From Pseudomonadota bacterium (GTDB lineage Bacteria > Myxococcota_A > Bradymonadia > UBA4248): a stretch of 7,533 bases of DNA. Positions 4,706-7,533 of this stretch are shown here, in pieces. The stretch's first letter is position 1; every line of letters begins with the position of its first letter. The notes beneath the pieces were generated by a model, which searched no databases, was not told the DNA's origin, and was given only the letters and a program-made list of their open reading frames with translations. Position numbers and translations under genes: made by a program. The stretch covers positions 1 through 7,533 of the forward strand of contig WQTY01000097.1 of assembly GCA_009786045.1 (NCBI GenBank), written 5' to 3'.

Positions 4706-7372
4706 ATGAAAAAGAATCAATATTTGACCTATGCTGTCGTCATTTTGACATTATTCTGGGCGGGATGTTCAGGACAATCGAGCATCATTGTCAACGAAAC
4801 GCCTGAGCAAACGTTGCACGAAAATCCTTCGGCAAATGACGAAAACTCTGAACACAACATACCATGCGCTGTCAGTGTCGAAAATGAGACCACTGACAGC
4901 GATACTGCCAAAGCAGCTGTTCAAGAAGTTCAGGTTGACAGTGTGATCACCGATGAAATGATACACTTTTATGCACAGTGGCCAGCCCGCGTCGATGCGC
5001 TTTCACGACGATTTGACGAAAATGGACACGTCACGGTTCCGAAAGGGCACGACGATGATCCATGTTTCGATGAAGAAGACGAGTGTTTGCCAGTGCATGG
5101 CTGTCCGCAAAACACATATTGGGGGAAACCAGATTGCAATAATTTCCGCACGCTCTCTACTTGTGTCAACAATATCCCGCATGATATCCGATGCGCTGAC
5201 GATGAATTTTGTTACAATGGCATGTGTCAGCCGAAGCAATTTTCCTGTGATGAAAATGCCAAACCGCAGTGCATTGATTTCGAAAGATCGCTCAGCTGCG
5301 AGGATGGCTATTGGATGCTGAAATACTGCCACAGGAAATGGGGGGAGATCTGTCATGAGGGAGAATGCGTTGATGAAAAGACAGTGTATGAAATGTGTAT
5401 TGAATTTGAAGCCTACTGCGATGGTGCTGCCGTTGTAAGTTGTGAAAACCGCCATGTGACGCGAACGCCGTGTTCTGAAGGACAGCATTGTCTGGATGGC
5501 AAATGTTTAGAGAAGGTGGCTGTCGGGGGCGAGTGTTCTTCAGATGCATATATTCCCCGGTGTTTGCAGGAGCGTTCGACGCTATTGTGTGTTGATGGCG
5601 TTGTGACGGAGATTCCCTGCGGTGATCGCGTTTGTTCTCGCGGCCGGTGCGAAGAACCGTGTCATAAAGACACCTATTCGCCGCGATGCCGTGGGGATTT
5701 ATCGATCAGTCAGTGTGTCAACGGTGTTGTTAAAGTCGTTCATTGTGGTCATCGACGGCATTGCGCAGATAATACTTACTGTCGAGAAAATCATCCCAAA
5801 TACCAATGCGCAGACGAATGTATTGTCGATTCCTATACATTAGGCGATGCATGCGATATCGATGAATTTGAGCCGTTTTGCGGTTATATGAACGATGTAT
5901 TGGCGTGTACGGGTGAGGGCGAAGTATTTCAATCCATCTGCAAGCCATCCGAGTTTTGTTTGAAAGGGAAATGTGTCCAATGCGATCCAGGCAAGTATGC
6001 ACCGAATTGCATAGACAGCGAATTTGTCACATGTTCAGATGCCGGAATGATTGTGACGATAAAATGCGCCGATAATGAAACATGTCAGGATGGCAAATGT
6101 ACTTTGTCGGTAGTTGCTGCTGTGGATGTGAATAGTGCGGCTGACGTGAAATCTTCATGTGAAGCCGTGATGTGCGCGAAATCTGAAAAATGCCAAAATG
6201 GAAAATGTATCGGCAAAGAGTGTGACCCCGCAAAGTATGGAACGCAATGCAAAAGAGATGCTGTGACGCCGATGGTTTGCATTGACGGTTATATTCGGGA
6301 ATTACCGGCATGCGGAGGCGACAAACCGGCTTGTGTCAATGGAATATGCGTTGCGTGCAATATGCAGACGTATGACCTCGCTTGTGCGGATAATCAAACG
6401 GTGCAATCATGTGTCAACGATCAAATCGTGACGACGGCGTGCAGCAGATCAGAAAAATGTATCCCAAAGAAGGGATGCATCAGTAAGTGTGGCGAATCCT
6501 ATGAGGACAGGTGTTTTGGTGATGATACCATCACGTTTTGTGACGAGATGGGCGTCATCAGAGAAACACGCTGTAGAACTGATGCGTGCAGAAATGCAGA
6601 ATGCGTTAATCTTGGGCACGGTACATGCTGGACTTATGGCGGAGGGTGTCATGTGCATGGCTCTAAACACTATGTATTGACCTGTAAAGATGATGGGGAA
6701 ATCCTTGATCCAGATGATCCAGACTGGTACATGCCTGAACCGATATATGGTGAAATGTTATGTACAGGTGGCGAGTTTTGCTCAGAAGAGGCTTATTACC
6801 CCGGCTGTCGTTCGCCATGCAGTGTTCCCGGCGAGATCACTTGTGAGGGGAAATGCGTGAGCATAAAAGCGGTGGATGGTTCCATGAGGCTTGGCTATGA
6901 TTATGAATGGTGCGACGAGAACGGATGTCTGGAGTGCTATCAAAATGCTTTTGGACACAGCGTCATGCGCTATATTCCTGAATTTATTGGCAGTCAAAGA
7001 GCCGAATCATTCAATAAGTCGAAAGCTACGTGCAGTTCTTCGAATGTCGCTACATCCTATTCACGTATTGCTCGTTCAGGATACCTGCAAACAGAGATGG
7101 ATTGTTCAAAGCTCGCGATTTCATCCCCATGTGTTACCTATACGGATGCTTCCGAAAAGCTAAAGGTCGCCAAATGCAAAACAGCGCTCGACGTTGTCAT
7201 TGACGGCAAAACTACCCCTGTTTCCACGCTTGGCACTTGCAGCAAAGATAACAAACAGCTTCATGTACTCTATTGGGAAACCGCCGATAAGACAAACCAT
7301 CGTTCGACGACGTGCGACAACGCATGCGTGACGGCAAAAAGCAATGGTATTCAATATGCTTATTGCAAATAA
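4706..7372 (+). CDS. Large secreted lipoprotein with tandem six-cysteine modules
   Basis: Unrecognised function; 888 residues with about 90 cysteines. ATG 4706 is preferred over an in-frame GTG at 4703, but no Shine-Dalgarno is visible. The N-terminus MKKNQYLTYAVVILTLFWAGC is a typical lipoprotein signal with Cys21 as the lipidated residue, although Trp at -3 is unusual. Residues ~22-125 form an acidic, Asn/Ser/Asp-rich tether. Residues 133-633 hold about ten modules of 40-48 residues. The consensus is roughly C-x3-5-Y-x2-3-C-x6-8-C-x2-D/G-x-V/I-x4-C-x3-5-C-x2-G-x-C. Residues ~634-700 look like a diverged unit, and the remaining ~190 residues form a non-repeated C-terminal domain with fewer cysteines. 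It is presumably anchored in the outer membrane or surface-exposed, with disulfides made in the periplasm. Dickkopf-N or EB-like modules are the nearest eukaryotic look-alikes. Adhesion, ligand binding or a structural role are all possible. Codon use looks uniform, with no frameshift. Confidence 0.85.
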   Translation: MKKNQYLTYAVVILTLFWAGCSGQSSIIVNETPEQTLHENPSANDENSEHNIPCAVSVENETTDSDTAKAAVQEVQVDSVITDEMIHFYAQWPARVDALSRRFDENGHVTVPKGHDDDPCFDEEDECLPVHGCPQNTYWGKPDCNNFRTLSTCVNNIPHDIRCADDEFCYNGMCQPKQFSCDENAKPQCIDFERSLSCEDGYWMLKYCHRKWGEICHEGECVDEKTVYEMCIEFEAYCDGAAVVSCENRHVTRTPCSEGQHCLDGKCLEKVAVGGECSSDAYIPRCLQERSTLLCVDGVVTEIPCGDRVCSRGRCEEPCHKDTYSPRCRGDLSISQCVNGVVKVVHCGHRRHCADNTYCRENHPKYQCADECIVDSYTLGDACDIDEFEPFCGYMNDVLACTGEGEVFQSICKPSEFCLKGKCVQCDPGKYAPNCIDSEFVTCSDAGMIVTIKCADNETCQDGKCTLSVVAAVDVNSAADVKSSCEAVMCAKSEKCQNGKCIGKECDPAKYGTQCKRDAVTPMVCIDGYIRELPACGGDKPACVNGICVACNMQTYDLACADNQTVQSCVNDQIVTTACSRSEKCIPKKGCISKCGESYEDRCFGDDTITFCDEMGVIRETRCRTDACRNAECVNLGHGTCWTYGGGCHVHGSKHYVLTCKDDGEILDPDDPDWYMPEPIYGEMLCTGGEFCSEEAYYPGCRSPCSVPGEITCEGKCVSIKAVDGSMRLGYDYEWCDENGCLECYQNAFGHSVMRYIPEFIGSQRAESFNKSKATCSSSNVATSYSRIARSGYLQTEMDCSKLAISSPCVTYTDASEKLKVAKCKTALDVVIDGKTTPVSTLGTCSKDNKQLHVLYWETADKTNHRSTTCDNACVTAKSNGIQYAYCK
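5102..6604 (+). repeat. Tandem cysteine modules encoded within the lipoprotein
   Basis: About ten consecutive units of ~120-145 bp. The protein-level pattern is conserved, but the DNA is well diverged, so the duplications are old and the array is unlikely to be slipping now. Unit starts in residues are near Cys133, then the segments beginning SCDEN, MCIEF, ECSSD, PCHKD, ACDID, QCDPG, ECDPA, ACNMQ and KCGES. The best-matched neighbours share C-x-D/S-G-K-C ends and V-D/N-G-V-V cores. A truncated unit and an Ala/Val-rich linker interrupt the array at 6101-6208. Confidence 0.75.
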
Positions 7373-7377
7373 TACCA

Positions 7378-7472
7378 TTTCGCCTTTCCTCCACAAGCGA
7401 TACGTAAACCCCTCCGTCGGCTTTGCCGCCACCTCCCCTGAAGGGGAGGCTGTCGCAGGGGGTGAGTGGGGG
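7378..7472 (+). repeat. Dispersed palindromic intergenic repeat, copy E (long form, forward)
   Basis: The left module TTTCGCCTTTCCTCCACAAG is followed by CGATACGTAAACCCCTCCG and a GGC-TTT-GCC stem. Next is a perfect hairpin CCTCCCCT (7432-7439), GA, AGGGGAGG (7442-7449). The right module is GTCGCAGGGGGTGAGTGGGG. The terminal GAAC/GTTC hairpin seen in copies C and D is absent. It starts 5 nt after the lipoprotein stop. Confidence 0.75.
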
Positions 7473-7485
7473 ATAGCGGGGCGTT

Positions 7486-7510
7486 GCGGGGCCGGCGACT
7501 GAGGCCCCGC
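7486..7510. other. G/C-rich hairpin at the right edge
   Basis: GCGGGGCC (7486-7493) pairs perfectly with GGCCCCGC (7503-7510) around a 9-nt loop. TCTTGGGGGT follows, not a U-tract. It directly follows repeat copy E and may be an attached element or a strong RNA stem. No gene is visible between 7373 and the window end. Confidence 0.45.
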
Positions 7511-7533
7511 TCTTGGGGGTAGACGCGTATCGC

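Noticed and set aside
5003..5488. 161-codon minus-strand frame inside the lipoprotein gene
   Set aside because: It is antisense to the cysteine-module region, where TGT/TGC codons read as ACA/GCA and so avoid stops. There is no start signal or recognisable domain.
1..7533. tRNA, rRNA or known riboswitch
   Set aside because: I saw no cloverleaf with a TTCGA-type arm, no rRNA-like stretch and no riboswitch core I could recognise in the intergenic regions.

Overview
The window holds three well-supported genes, all on the + strand, plus a small broken-looking one at the left edge. Between the genes lie long, palindrome-rich intergenic stretches. The organism is probably a Gram-negative bacterium of intermediate GC content. 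The long cysteine-rich lipoprotein with tandem six-cysteine modules recalls proteins I associate with Myxococcota or Bradymonadales-type genomes. The antiporter with fused stress-protein-like lobes is a form I associate more with Bacteroidota. This placement is inference, and no phylogenetic marker here settles it.

Layout. (1) Positions 45-529: a short cysteine-rich lipoprotein that appears split by a -1 frame change at a run of seven T (228-234). (2) Positions 530-941: a gene-free stretch with a G/C-rich hairpin, one copy of a dispersed repeat, a candidate promoter and a leader hairpin. (3) Positions 942-3002: a CPA2-type cation:proton antiporter with a long cytoplasmic tail. A longer reading frame opens at 723, but it only runs back through the repeat. 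(4) Positions 3003-3349: two more repeat copies. (5) Positions 3350-4426: a tRNA-dihydrouridine synthase, more GC-rich than its neighbours. (6) Positions 4427-4705: an inverted repeat copy, then a possible operator/promoter region. (7) Positions 4706-7372: a large secreted lipoprotein with about 90 cysteines in 888 residues. (8) Positions 7373-7533: a further repeat copy and a final hairpin.

The genes do not form an operon. Each is separated by roughly 280-410 bases of non-coding DNA and no shared pathway is evident. What links the window is the repeat family. Five copies share a left module around CCACAAGCGAT, and most share a right module around TCGCAGGGGGTG. Each copy has one or more hairpins, and a copy sits in every large intergenic gap. 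Short and long forms exist, and the synthase gene is bracketed by copies in opposite orientation.

The observations most worth a second look are the modular repeat family, the cysteine-module lipoprotein with its possible three-site operator, the homopolymer frame break in the first gene, and an Asn where the antiporter family usually has an Asp.
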